Assembly: GCA_963663665.2 (NCBI GenBank)
Contig: CAXXKP010000006.1
Coordinates: forward strand, 310,001-374,000
Source: SABI01 sp963663665
GTDB taxonomy: Bacteria > Spirochaetota > Spirochaetia > Sphaerochaetales > Sphaerochaetaceae
DNA: 64,000 nt
Reading direction: 5' to 3'
The position numbers and the translations under genes are program-made. Below are positions 51,030-60,142 of this stretch, piece after piece. The notes beneath the pieces were generated by a model. It saw only the letters and a list, made by a program, of their open reading frames with translations, was not told the origin of the DNA and searched no databases. Within the stretch, counting starts at the first letter, position 1. Each line of letters begins with the position of its first letter.

Positions 51030-53492
51030 CTCGAGCTTTCCAGAACTTGAGGCATCTGCTTCAATAGCCCCTAAGATATCATCAACTTGACTTTGAGATA
51101 AGGAATTAGAAGTCTTACTCTTCCCGCTCTGAGTTGGGGCAAATGGATCAGATTTTTCAATAAAAGGATATATAGGAATTCTTGTTCCAAGGTGTCTCTC
51201 TTTTTCTCTCTTTGTTAAATCTTTTAGGAAGTTCTTGCGATAACTACCCGAGGTTTTTGTTGTTTGTTTGGTCTTACTTGAGGAATCATGTGTACTATCA
51301 TATCGATCACTATAATAACGCTTCGAATAGGAATTACCTCGGTAAGCATAATAACGGCCACCTGAATAATGCCCTGCCATCTTTGATTCAATGACCCCGT
51401 TGAATATTACTCCTAGGATGTTTACTGAACTAAGATCCAGATTATCTAACAATTCTTGAAGACCACCTTTTGTAGTAATTCCTGCTCTTACATTGATCGC
51501 TAATCCATCAACATGCTTTGCTATAGCCATCAGTTCACTTGCAAATAGCAGCGGAGGAGTATCAATCAGTATATAATCATAGATATCAAGGAGATAGTCT
51601 AATAAAACCGCATATTGAGACGAGTTGAATATAGCGGAAGGAAGGGGTGGAAGGATTCCAGGAGAAAGAAGGTGTAGAGTTGGGATCTTTTCTAGAGGCT
51701 GAGTAATAACTTCTTCGATAGGAGTTCCTTTTGTAATAACATCAACAAGTCCACTCGGAGCTTTCCTTAAATTAAAAAAAGAAGCCAATTGGGGAAGCCG
51801 GAGATCCCCGTCAAGCAAGAGAACTTTTTGTCCATTCATCGCCATACTTGTAGCAATGTTTGTAGTTACAGTGGTTTTACCCTCTCCCATACCGGCACTG
51901 GTTATGCTAAATATTCTTTGGGTGTGTTGGAGAGTTCCAAAAGCTATATTATTTGCAACTAGTTTATATCGTTCACTCTCAAATGAAAGGGGGCTATTAT
52001 TTACCACTAAGGATGGGAATTCCTCCTCATCGCTGAAATTCATAAGTGGAATCCATCCAAGAAGTGGTCTATTTACACCGACAATCTTTTTTAGAGTTCC
52101 TTCATCTTTGATAGTTATATCTGCCATCTCCCTTACTATTGCAAGAAGTACTCCAAGAGCGAGCCCAAGTAGAACTGCTACTGCAAGAATCAACATAACA
52201 TTAGGACTCACTGGTGAATTTCTTATCATTGCAGGATCCACTACAGTGACTGATCCTACAACTGCTGCTTCTGCAATCTTAACCTCTTCAAGTAGTTCCA
52301 TAAGTCTCATTCTGAGTGTTTCGTAGACTTGCACCTCACGTTGTAAGTCTAAGAGTGTTCGTTCAAGCTGAGGTAATTGAGACAACTCTGTTGCAAAGGA
52401 AGATTCAATATTTGAGAGAACTGAAATTTCTGTCTCAGTAAGGATTTGTTGATGAAGAAGTTTACCATACTCACGAGCACTATAGAGAACCGTTGGATCT
52501 GTAGCATCTTGTAAGTGTAATGAAGTACTTATAATGTCAAGCAGACTCTTCTCTGATAAAGAAAGTGCATTCTCAAGTTCAAATAATCTAACACTATTCT
52601 CTGGTACACCTTCAGAGATTGCTTCGTAGAGAACTTTTTCTTTTAATAATACTTTATATGAATCTAAGACAGATGAGAGTGCTGAATCTATATAAAGTTG
52701 CTCTTTCGTTATATAGGGGAAAGATGCCTCTTGAAGTACACTCAGATATCCATTTCCAGAAATAACAGCTTCTTGCAATTGAAGCATAAGAGGTTCACGT
52801 CGTAATTGGAAATAGGCAATCTTTTCACTTAGCAACTTACTTTTATCACTTAATTGGATATAATTGCTCTCCTCCCTAAAATTCCCGAGTTGATCAGCAG
52901 CCCTTTTTAATTCATTTTCATTTAAAGGAATCTGGGACTGGATGAACTCTTTTTGGACTGTTTTCGAGTTTCGTGCAATGGAACCAAGAAGGATATCATA
53001 GCTTGCGGCTATTGCATTCGCAAAATCTCGGGCGAATACTCTATTTTGATCTCTTACCGTGATTCTTACAATATTTGTATCTTTTACAGTAGTAACACTC
53101 GTTCTCTCTTTAATATTTCCCAGTACAACTGGATTAGTATAAGATTCACCATCTTCACTCTGATAAAGACTTAAATCAAGGCTATTAAGGGCTTGATTTA
53201 TATTGGTTCTACTCAAAGTGAGCTCAACCTCTGTAGATATTTTTTGAGTGCTTTGTCCTAAGAGCACGCTTTCAATATCAGTCCCTTTTTGGAGAGAATC
53301 AACAAGAAGGGTTACCTCCGATTCATACATTGGTGTGACTGTTTGTAAATATACAGCAGCGGCTGCTACTACAAGGATGAATGTAATTATAATCCAATGA
53401 ATTCGCACTTTAAGGATATGTAGTAATTCTGAAATACTCAATCCTTCCTGTTCTCTTCCATACTCGTTCTGATTATCCTGCAATGTGTCCAA
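51027..53492 (-). CDS. polysaccharide co-polymerase / tyrosine autokinase (Wzc type)
   Basis: An 821-residue protein of the Wzz-Wzc fused type. The N-terminal Wzz part has a membrane helix (WIIITFILVVAAAAVYL), a long coiled periplasmic region of about 370 residues and a second helix (VMLILAVAVLLGLALGVLL). A cytoplasmic BY-kinase follows, with Walker A GMGEGKTTVTTN and A' LLLDGDLRLP. A tyrosine-rich tail (RYYAYRG, RYYSDRYDS) would be autophosphorylated. It controls chain length and export of an extracellular polysaccharide. 18 nt after the Wza-like gene. Confidence 0.9.
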   Translation of the reverse strand: MDTLQDNQNEYGREQEGLSISELLHILKVRIHWIIITFILVVAAAAVYLQTVTPMYESEVTLLVDSLQKGTDIESVLLGQSTQKISTEVELTLSRTNINQALNSLDLSLYQSEDGESYTNPVVLGNIKERTSVTTVKDTNIVRITVRDQNRVFARDFANAIAASYDILLGSIARNSKTVQKEFIQSQIPLNENELKRAADQLGNFREESNYIQLSDKSKLLSEKIAYFQLRREPLMLQLQEAVISGNGYLSVLQEASFPYITKEQLYIDSALSSVLDSYKVLLKEKVLYEAISEGVPENSVRLFELENALSLSEKSLLDIISTSLHLQDATDPTVLYSAREYGKLLHQQILTETEISVLSNIESSFATELSQLPQLERTLLDLQREVQVYETLRMRLMELLEEVKIAEAAVVGSVTVVDPAMIRNSPVSPNVMLILAVAVLLGLALGVLLAIVREMADITIKDEGTLKKIVGVNRPLLGWIPLMNFSDEEEFPSLVVNNSPLSFESERYKLVANNIAFGTLQHTQRIFSITSAGMGEGKTTVTTNIATSMAMNGQKVLLLDGDLRLPQLASFFNLRKAPSGLVDVITKGTPIEEVITQPLEKIPTLHLLSPGILPPLPSAIFNSSQYAVLLDYLLDIYDYILIDTPPLLFASELMAIAKHVDGLAINVRAGITTKGGLQELLDNLDLSSVNILGVIFNGVIESKMAGHYSGGRYYAYRGNSYSKRYYSDRYDSTHDSSSKTKQTTKTSGSYRKNFLKDLTKREKERHLGTRIPIYPFIEKSDPFAPTQSGKSKTSNSLSQSQVDDILGAIEADASSSGKLE

Positions 53493-53510
53493 TAGGGGCC
53501 TTCCTTATTC

Positions 53511-55076
53511 TTAATTACTTAACGATATGATACTGGCTATAATACCAAGAACAGTTGCAACTAAAGATGTAATTGTTACTGTTGTCGCTAGATTCAATCC
53601 ATTTACTGCTTGGAATGTATTTAACTTTGCAGTAACAATTGCCTCTGATGGAATTATATCATCCTTTTCTAACCGATTTCCCTCTTTATCAAGTATTGAA
53701 TATGATCCATTACGGTTTTTTGATGGATCAAAGCCCCCAGCTGCATTAATATAATATGAGGCATCTTTATCTGGAATATATGGATACGTTCCAGGTTTTA
53801 GCACACCTCCTGCGACATGAACAAAAAGCTGGCTGAATGGAACAACAAATGAATCCCCTTCTTGAAGTGTGAGAGAATTTATAATATCACCTTCCCCAAT
53901 AAGAACACTCTTAGCATGAATAGGAATTATCTTACCATCTCGTTTTAGGTACATATTTTCTACATCACTCACAGTGGTAAATCTAGAGGAAATGTTATTA
54001 AGCATTTGATTTACAGATTCACCAGGATAAAATTGATAATATAATCTGCCTGATGAAGAGAGGAAATCACTAGATGTAGAGCCCACACTTATAGATCCTT
54101 CAATTGAGACTGCTTTCGTTTGTGGAATTAGAGCATTAACAACGATTGTATCAAAATTTTGAAGATTGAATGTTTTAGAAGTTGCTTCACTTACACTAAG
54201 GATTTGAATCTGATTATTACTATCATAGCGTCGAACAGTAAAGTTCTTATTATCACCACTAGGAAGAATCCCTTTACCATATTCCGTTATCACATCATGA
54301 AGAGTTGTATGTTGAAGAATCTGGTAGGTCCCTTCTCGTTTTACTTTTCCAAGAATAGATACTGTTGTCTCGCTTGGCAACAAGGTTATGATATCACCTG
54401 TTTTCAACAAAGGATCTTGTGTCAAATCGCCTTCTCTTAGTGCTGCATAAAGGTCATATCTTTTCTCTGTATTATCGAGTGATGTGACGACAATATTACG
54501 ACTTGAGGCATATGCTGTTGCTTCATTGATTACATCGGAAAGGCGTGTTAACCCCCAAGCCGGAAGTTGCATTGTCCTTTTTACTTCACCTTTTACTGTA
54601 ACAGAGAATGAGCCCACATTTACAAGGCTTACTTGTGGGTTTGAGAAAGGAAGATAATTTTTAACAACTTCAATTATTTCATTCCGAAATTGTTCAAAAC
54701 TCTTCCCTTTTCCATTTACTTCACCAAAAGGGGAAATAGATATCTTATATGACGTGTTTACTTGAAGTAATATATTTGTTGTTTGCTTAGAATCTGTGTA
54801 AATGAGCCTCAGTTGATCACCGGGAGTTACAGGGTACTGTGGTTGACTCATTGCACTAATTATCTTCTCTTCGTTCGTTAGTTCATTGAACGTGAGAGTC
54901 TCGGAGTCAGTGAAACCAAGTTGACTTTTAAAAGATTTGTCTATAATCAATGTATCGTCGTAGGTAATACCTTCATTATATAGCGGAGAGCGAATAATAA
55001 TAGAAGTATCAGCCGCTGACATTGGAATAATAAAAATACACAAGAAGAGACATAAGACAGAGAAATATTTTTTCAT
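53511..55076 (-). CDS. polysaccharide export protein with SLBB domains (Wza type)
   Basis: A 521-residue exported protein. Its signal peptide is MKKYFSVLCLFLCIFIIPMSAAD, with the predicted start at ATG 55076. A poly-export domain follows (VTPGDQLRLIYTDSKQ, ISPFGEVNGKG). Several SLBB repeats are visible: SVTVKGEVKRTMQLPAWG, VSILGKVKREGTYQI, and VHVAGGVLKPGTYPYIPDKDASYYINAAGG. The C-terminus has one hydrophobic segment (TVTITSLVATVLGIIASII), perhaps an outer-membrane anchor helix as in Wza. No Cys lipidation site is obvious. It partners with the Wzc-type kinase. Its promoter is at 55122-55150. Confidence 0.87.
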   Translation of the reverse strand: MKKYFSVLCLFLCIFIIPMSAADTSIIIRSPLYNEGITYDDTLIIDKSFKSQLGFTDSETLTFNELTNEEKIISAMSQPQYPVTPGDQLRLIYTDSKQTTNILLQVNTSYKISISPFGEVNGKGKSFEQFRNEIIEVVKNYLPFSNPQVSLVNVGSFSVTVKGEVKRTMQLPAWGLTRLSDVINEATAYASSRNIVVTSLDNTEKRYDLYAALREGDLTQDPLLKTGDIITLLPSETTVSILGKVKREGTYQILQHTTLHDVITEYGKGILPSGDNKNFTVRRYDSNNQIQILSVSEATSKTFNLQNFDTIVVNALIPQTKAVSIEGSISVGSTSSDFLSSSGRLYYQFYPGESVNQMLNNISSRFTTVSDVENMYLKRDGKIIPIHAKSVLIGEGDIINSLTLQEGDSFVVPFSQLFVHVAGGVLKPGTYPYIPDKDASYYINAAGGFDPSKNRNGSYSILDKEGNRLEKDDIIPSEAIVTAKLNTFQAVNGLNLATTVTITSLVATVLGIIASIISLSN

Positions 55077-55121
55077 GAGCATACCTACTTTCAAAATTAA
55101 ACAAACTATTCAACAAAAAGT

Positions 55122-55150
55122 ATCATAAATCATTTAAATGAGTAAAGCAA
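55122..55150 (-). promoter_or_regulatory. promoter of the polysaccharide export operon
   Basis: On the minus strand TTGCTT (55150-55145), 17 nt, TATGAT (55127-55122), 46 nt before the start codon. Confidence 0.5.
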
Positions 55151-55215
55151 CCGAGTCTTTATATACATTTAAGGAACAACACGAATGCTAAAACGGTGGA
55201 TAAATAATTATATAT

Positions 55216-55244
55216 TTGACACTCCCGATGGGATGGAATACACT
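55216..55244 (+). promoter_or_regulatory. promoter of the BMP transporter operon
   Basis: TTGACA (55216-55221), 17 nt, TACACT (55239-55244). Transcription should begin near 55251. Confidence 0.6.
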
Positions 55245-55251
55245 ATTATCC

Positions 55252-55270
55252 GTAAAGAATAGCTCTTTAC
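55252..55270 (+). other. 5'-terminal hairpin of the BMP operon mRNA
   Basis: GTAAAGA / TCTTTAC, 7 bp, 5-nt loop, placed at the predicted transcript start. A hairpin at the 5' end often protects an mRNA from decay. The SD GAAGGAG and ATG 55297 follow. Confidence 0.4.
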
Positions 55271-55296
55271 TAATTAATTTCTGAAGGAGTAGTGGT

Positions 55297-56391
55297 ATGA
55301 AAAAACTTTCACTGTTGCTAGTGATGTTACTCGTAGTGGGTCTTTCTGTTTTTGCTCAAGGAGCAAAGGAAGTAACAAAAGATTCAGATGTACCTTTTAA
55401 GGTTGGTGTTATCTATGTAAGTTCTCCTGGAGACATGGGGTACTCCTACATGCATGATCAAGGAACAAAAGCTGCTGAAGCATATTTCGGTGATAGAATC
55501 GAAGTAGTTAGAATGGAAAACGTTCCTGAGAATGATGGAGCTGCAAGAGCTCTTGAACAACTCGTTGATGATGGATGTAAAATCATTTTTGCAAACTCAT
55601 ACAACTACCAAGACTATGTTCTTCAAGTTGCAAAAGAGAATCCAAATGTATATTTTGAACATTGTTCTGGATATTTATCAAACGAAAACATGTCTAACTA
55701 CTTTGGAAGAATGTACCAAATGCGTTACTTATCTGGTATGATTGCTGCAAAAATGAGTCCTTCTGGGAAACTTGGATATGTTGGAGCATTCGCTATTCCT
55801 GAAGTTATAAGAGGAATCAATGCTTTCACTCTAGGAGCTCGTGCTGTTAATCCAAAAGCAACTGTTACAGTATTGTGGACAAACACATGGTTTGACCCAT
55901 CCTTGGAAAGACAAGGTGCTGTTGCCCTATTAGATCAAGGTGTAGACGTAATTGCTCAACATCAAGATACAACAGAACCAGCTAAAGCTGCCATCGAAAG
56001 AGGTAAATATGCAGTTGGTTATAATGCTGACTTTAGAAAAATCACAGGTAGTGACAATGTTCTCGTCTCACCAATGTGGGGATGGGGAAACTACATGATT
56101 CCAGAAATTGAAAAGGCAATGGATGGTACATGGAAAACTCAATCCTACTGGGGTGGTCTCGAAGATGATATGATTTACCTTTCTGACATCTCTCCTTTGG
56201 TTCCAGCTGACTTTATAAAACAGATTGATGCTAAGAAAACCCAAATTGCTAAAGGCGAATGGGATGTTTTCTGGGGAGCAATCAAAGATAACACTGGTGC
56301 AGTAAAGCAAAATGCCAATGAAAAAATGAGTGATGGTGACATGCTTTCAATGATGTGGTTCGTTGAAGGAGTTATCGGCTCAACTAACTAA
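55297..56391 (+). CDS. BMP-family ABC transporter substrate-binding protein (PnrA-like)
   Basis: A 364-residue exported protein, signal peptide to about residue 21 (VVGLSVFAQG; no lipobox Cys). The BMP/PnrA-type fold shows FKVGVIYVSSPGDMGYSYMHDQGTKAAE, IFANSYNYQDYVLQVAKENP, YFGRMYQMRYLSGMIAAKMS, LGYVGAFAIPEVIRGINAFTLGARAVNP, and a C-terminal DVFWGAIKDNTG. Homologues bind purine nucleosides, including PnrA of Treponema pallidum; the ligand here is inferred. Strong SD. A hairpin terminator separates it from the ATPase gene. Confidence 0.9.
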   Translation: MKKLSLLLVMLLVVGLSVFAQGAKEVTKDSDVPFKVGVIYVSSPGDMGYSYMHDQGTKAAEAYFGDRIEVVRMENVPENDGAARALEQLVDDGCKIIFANSYNYQDYVLQVAKENPNVYFEHCSGYLSNENMSNYFGRMYQMRYLSGMIAAKMSPSGKLGYVGAFAIPEVIRGINAFTLGARAVNPKATVTVLWTNTWFDPSLERQGAVALLDQGVDVIAQHQDTTEPAKAAIERGKYAVGYNADFRKITGSDNVLVSPMWGWGNYMIPEIEKAMDGTWKTQSYWGGLEDDMIYLSDISPLVPADFIKQIDAKKTQIAKGEWDVFWGAIKDNTGAVKQNANEKMSDGDMLSMMWFVEGVIGSTN

Positions 56392-56410
56392 TCTTTTTTA
56401 ATAGCTCATA

Positions 56411-56441
56411 AGGGCGGACAATCTATGTCTGCCCTTTTTTT
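56411..56441 (+). terminator. intercistronic intrinsic terminator (partial) of the BMP operon
   Basis: AGGGCGGACA / TGTCTGCCCT, 10 bp (one G-T), 5-nt loop, followed by seven T residues, 19 nt after the binding-protein stop. Partial readthrough would lower expression of the ATPase and permeases relative to the binding protein. Confidence 0.8.
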
Positions 56442-56503
56442 GTTTAGTATGAGAACTCTCATATTTTGCAGTATAAATTCTTTACACATAAAGGCAATTT
56501 TAG

Positions 56504-58036
56504 ATGGAAACAGATAAAACATTACATCCAGTAGTGAGCATGCAGCACATCAGCAAACACTTCCCTGGAGTGAAAGCTAATGATGATGTTTCATTAGAGC
56601 TCTACCCCGGTCAAGTTCTAGCTTTACTAGGGGAAAATGGTGCTGGTAAAAGTACCCTCATGAACATGCTCGTCGGACTTTACCGTCCCGATAATGGCTC
56701 AATTTATATTAGAGGTGAGTTACAAGATATTCAGAGTCCACAAGACTCTATGGCTCTCGGTATTGGAATGGTACACCAAGAATTCATGCTCGTAGGAAAT
56801 ATGAGCGTCTACGAGAATATTGTGCTTGGCCTCAAAGATCTTCCATTCGTCCCAAAAGTTGATGATATTAGAAAACGTATTAATGAACTAAGTGAACAAT
56901 ATGGACTACAAGTTGACCCTGATGCAATCATCCACAATCTCAGTGTTGGAGAGCAACAGCGAGTTGAAATACTTAAATTGGTATATCGTGGAGCAGACAT
57001 ATTGATCCTTGATGAACCAACAGCAGTGTTGACTCCTGGTGAATCTAGAGAATTGAATAAGATTATCAAGATTATGCTAAACGAAGGGAAATCAGCAATA
57101 TTCATCACTCACAAAATGGATGAAGTAATTGCCTTTAGCCATAAAGTACAGGTTCTTAGGCGTGGAAAAACTGTAAATACCTGCGATACTGCAAGTGTTA
57201 CACCAAAAGATCTTGCTAATATGATGGTAGGACGAGATGTATTATTCACACTCGACCGATGTGCTTTTAATCCAGGGGAACCTCGAATTGAACTCAAAAA
57301 TATCACAGTCGACAATCCATCTGGTTCTCGACCATTCTTAGATGACATCTCACTCCAAATCAGAAGAGGCGAAATTCTCGGAATTGCTGGAGTAGCAGGT
57401 AACGGACAAACACAGCTTACAGAAGTTATCACAGGCTTACTCAAAGCGACGAAGGGAAGCGTTCTTATCGATGGTAAGGATATGACAAACTTCTCTCCGC
57501 TCTCAATTATTAAAGCAGGAGTAGCTCATATTCCAGCCGACAGAGGACACAATGGCGTCGTAGGAGATATGAGTGTAGGTGATAACCTTGCAATGAAAAA
57601 ATATCGTACTCCTGAAATAAGTTCAGGTCCAGTTGTTAAAAGGAATTTATTACGAGCTTTTGCAGATAAGCTCATTAAAAACTTTGTAATTAAAACTCCT
57701 AGTCAGGACACTTCGGTAAAATTCTTATCTGGGGGAAATATTCAAAAAACTATATTAGCTCGTGAAATTGACTCTTGTGGAGGTATTCTCATAGCAGTCT
57801 ATCCTTCAAGAGGATTAGATGTTGGAGCAACTGAAGCAGTTAGACAAAATATTATTGCTCAACGCGATAAAGGAAATGCAGTTTTACTCGTAAGTGAAGA
57901 ACTCGAAGAACTTCAAATGGTAGCTGATTATATTGCTGTTATGTTCGAAGGAAAAATAATGGGTACAAAAAAGGTGAAAGAGACTAATACCGAAGAGCTT
58001 GGGCTCATGATGGCAGGTTTTGGAGGTACTACATGA
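56504..58036 (+). CDS. BMP-family ABC transporter ATPase (two cassettes)
   Basis: A 510-residue duplicated ATPase. The first cassette has Walker A GENGAGKSTLMNMLVG, VHQEFMLVGNMSVYENIVLG, the signature LSVGEQQRVEILKLV and LILDEPTAVLTP. The second has a degenerate nucleotide loop AGVAGNGQTQLTEVITG, HIPADRGHNGVVG, LSGGNIQKTILAREI and an altered Walker B (ILIAVYPSRGLDVG, without the usual DEP). This is the YufO/NupA type paired with BMP proteins. Its TGA overlaps the first permease ATG by 4 nt. Confidence 0.92.
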   Translation: METDKTLHPVVSMQHISKHFPGVKANDDVSLELYPGQVLALLGENGAGKSTLMNMLVGLYRPDNGSIYIRGELQDIQSPQDSMALGIGMVHQEFMLVGNMSVYENIVLGLKDLPFVPKVDDIRKRINELSEQYGLQVDPDAIIHNLSVGEQQRVEILKLVYRGADILILDEPTAVLTPGESRELNKIIKIMLNEGKSAIFITHKMDEVIAFSHKVQVLRRGKTVNTCDTASVTPKDLANMMVGRDVLFTLDRCAFNPGEPRIELKNITVDNPSGSRPFLDDISLQIRRGEILGIAGVAGNGQTQLTEVITGLLKATKGSVLIDGKDMTNFSPLSIIKAGVAHIPADRGHNGVVGDMSVGDNLAMKKYRTPEISSGPVVKRNLLRAFADKLIKNFVIKTPSQDTSVKFLSGGNIQKTILAREIDSCGGILIAVYPSRGLDVGATEAVRQNIIAQRDKGNAVLLVSEELEELQMVADYIAVMFEGKIMGTKKVKETNTEELGLMMAGFGGTT

Positions 58037-59091
58037 GATTGGCACTTGAAAAAAGAGAAAATAAATCACAAGCGATGACAGTGCTTGTTCCACTGGTCTC
58101 CTTCATTATATCAATACTTATTGGGGCATTAGTTCTTCTGTTTTCAAAAGCTAACCCTCTCGAAGCATATGGCGCAATGCTCAAAGGGGCATTTGGAAAT
58201 GCTAGGCGTATTCAATATACGATTGTTGAGTCTCTTCCACTCCTTCTTTGTGGTCTCTCAGTTGGAGTTGCCTTTCGTTTGCGATTCTGGAATATCGGAG
58301 CTGAAGGACAATATGTATGGGGAGCAATTGGAGTAACATGGGTAATTCAATTTTGGAAATTCCTTCCTACTCCTATGCTTCTTCCTATTGGGCTTGTTGT
58401 TGGAATGTTGGCAGGAGCTCTTTGGGCAGGGATTCCAGGCACCCTAAAGGCGGTTTGGTCAGTAGATGAGACACTCACTACCTTGATGCTCAATTATGTG
58501 GCTATTGGTCTAGCTGAATATCTCTACATCAAAGCATGGAAGGCTCCTCTTGGAAACCTAGGAACACCAGAATTCCCTGAAGCGACCTATTTTGCAAGTG
58601 TATGGGGAAAAGTTCATGCAGGGCTCTATATTGCACTCGTTCTTGTGGTTATCCTGTGGTTCGTCCTGTATAAAACACGATGGGGTTTTGAACTCAATAT
58701 GATTGGGAAAAACCCTAGAGCCGCTCGTTATCAAGGGGTATCTATTAAGAGAAATATTATCATAGCAATGTTAGTTTCTGGTGCTATTGCAGGTCTAGCG
58801 GGGTCAATTAATACCACTGCGATTGCCCATAGGCTTACCAAAGGAGTTAACTCTGGGTATGGGTTCACTGGTATAATTATTGCGTGGATGGCTAATTTGA
58901 ACCCGTTTGCTTCAATTCTTGTAGCCTTGGTTATGGCAAGTCTCACTACTGGAGCGGATGCACTACAGATCGCAATGAAATTGCCTGAATCAATGGGCGA
59001 AGTGCTACAAGGATTGGTGCTTCTTCCTTTATTAGCTGGTTCCATCTTCAATGAATACAAACTCGTAGTGTTACATAAGGAGGTCGTATGA
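58033..59091 (+). CDS. BMP-family ABC transporter permease 1
   Basis: A 352-residue permease of the YufP/NupB type with about eight hydrophobic helices. It shows RIQYTIVESLPLLLCGLSVGVAFRLRFWNIGAEGQYVWGA, LKAVWSVDETLTTLMLNYVAIGL, and GKNPRAARYQGVSIKRNII. The GFTGIIIAWMANLNPFASI stretch is common to this family. It overlaps the ATPase and the second permease gene by 4 nt each. Confidence 0.92.
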   Translation: MRLALEKRENKSQAMTVLVPLVSFIISILIGALVLLFSKANPLEAYGAMLKGAFGNARRIQYTIVESLPLLLCGLSVGVAFRLRFWNIGAEGQYVWGAIGVTWVIQFWKFLPTPMLLPIGLVVGMLAGALWAGIPGTLKAVWSVDETLTTLMLNYVAIGLAEYLYIKAWKAPLGNLGTPEFPEATYFASVWGKVHAGLYIALVLVVILWFVLYKTRWGFELNMIGKNPRAARYQGVSIKRNIIIAMLVSGAIAGLAGSINTTAIAHRLTKGVNSGYGFTGIIIAWMANLNPFASILVALVMASLTTGADALQIAMKLPESMGEVLQGLVLLPLLAGSIFNEYKLVVLHKEVV

Positions 59092-60053
59092 TGGATTTTA
59101 TTACAAAGCTCCTAGCAGCAACAATTGCGATGGGTACAAGTTTGACATTTGCTACTATCGGTGAAATATATACACAAAAATCTGGAATCCTAAATCTTGG
59201 AATGGAAGGAATTATGTTGATGGGAGCCTTAAGTGGTTTTGCCTCAGCATATGCTACTGGAAACCTCTATATTGGGATTATCATGGCTATTTTCGCAGGA
59301 GCAATATTATCTTTGATTCATGCCTTTCTCTGTATAACTATGAGAGCAAATCAGGTAGTGAGTGGCCTCTCAATCACGATGTTCGGTACAGGTCTTGCAA
59401 ACTTCTTAGGGAAACGCCTTGGTCCTGCTGCTAACAACTTCAACCTTGTAGGAATGAACTTAGAGAGTAGATTTGAGAATATTGCTATTCCTGGTTTGCA
59501 TAACATCCCAGTTCTTGGAGCTTTCTTTGATGTGAGCTTACTCACATATCTCCTCTACTTTCTCATTCCATTTAGTTGGTTCTTCATGTATAAGACAAAA
59601 CATGGTCTTGCAATCCGAGCTGTTGGAGAATCTCCTCGAACTGCCACTGCGATGGGAATTAATGTAATGCGTCTTCGCTACATCTACACAGTTATAGGAG
59701 GAATGCTCGCTGGCTTAGGCGGTGCTTGTCTATCTCTCTCATTTACACCTAGCTGGAATGATGGAATGACTGGTGGGAAAGGGTGGATTGTTATTGCACT
59801 CGTCATATTTGCAACATGGAATCCTGGCAAAGCAGTTATAGGAACACTTGTATTTGGTGGCATTACAAGTCTTCAATTCTCATTACAAGCTGCAGGTATT
59901 AAAATGATTATTCCGACTCAATTCTTAGCGATTGCTCCATATTTAATTACATTCTTTACATTAAGTATCATGACAATCATTCATCAGAGCAAAAAAGGTA
60001 CATATGCTGCACCGAGTGCTTTAGGAACTCCGTTTGCAATTGATGATAAATAG
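59088..60053 (+). CDS. BMP-family ABC transporter permease 2
   Basis: A 321-residue permease of the YufQ/NupC type. It has FATIGEIYTQKSGILNLGMEGIMLMGALSGF, RANQVVSGLSITMFGTGLANFLGKRLG, IRAVGESPRTATAMGINVMRLRYIYTVIGGMLAGLGG and WNDGMTGGKGWIVIALVIFATWNP. It completes the nucleoside-type importer. The 42-nt hairpin after it probably ends the operon. Confidence 0.92.
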   Translation: MMDFITKLLAATIAMGTSLTFATIGEIYTQKSGILNLGMEGIMLMGALSGFASAYATGNLYIGIIMAIFAGAILSLIHAFLCITMRANQVVSGLSITMFGTGLANFLGKRLGPAANNFNLVGMNLESRFENIAIPGLHNIPVLGAFFDVSLLTYLLYFLIPFSWFFMYKTKHGLAIRAVGESPRTATAMGINVMRLRYIYTVIGGMLAGLGGACLSLSFTPSWNDGMTGGKGWIVIALVIFATWNPGKAVIGTLVFGGITSLQFSLQAAGIKMIIPTQFLAIAPYLITFFTLSIMTIIHQSKKGTYAAPSALGTPFAIDDK

Positions 60054-60065
60054 TCGAATTGGGCT

Positions 60066-60107
60066 GTGCATAGACTACTATCCTCTAGAGGAATGTAGCC
60101 TATGCAC
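60066..60107 (+). terminator. long hairpin after the BMP operon
   Basis: GTGCATAG / CTATGCAC outer stem, then CTAC / GTAG after a 1x1 mismatch, then an inner CCTC / GAGG pair around TA. No T run follows directly (TTGTC), so it may be a weak terminator. The next promoter begins at its edge. Confidence 0.5.
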
Positions 60108-60136
60108 TTGTCAATAACCTGTCAGTTAGTTATGAT
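60108..60136 (+). promoter_or_regulatory. promoter of trkA, probably leaderless mRNA
   Basis: TTGTCA (60108-60113), 17 nt, TATGAT (60131-60136). The ATG at 60143 lies 7 nt beyond the -10, the normal distance to the transcription start. No Shine-Dalgarno sequence is visible. Confidence 0.6.
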
Positions 60137-60142
60137 ACAGCA

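Noticed and set aside
51856..52326. 156-codon plus-strand frame
   Set aside because: Antisense to the well-conserved Wzc gene; low-complexity Ser/Thr-rich translation, no RBS.
55245..55296. possible purine riboswitch in the BMP operon leader
   Set aside because: The leader is only about 45 nt with a single small hairpin; no three-way junction or purine aptamer consensus is seen.
56504..58036. loss of Walker B Asp-Glu in the second ATPase cassette as a mutation
   Set aside because: A degenerate second cassette is normal for this family of double ATPases, so I did not count it as a defect.
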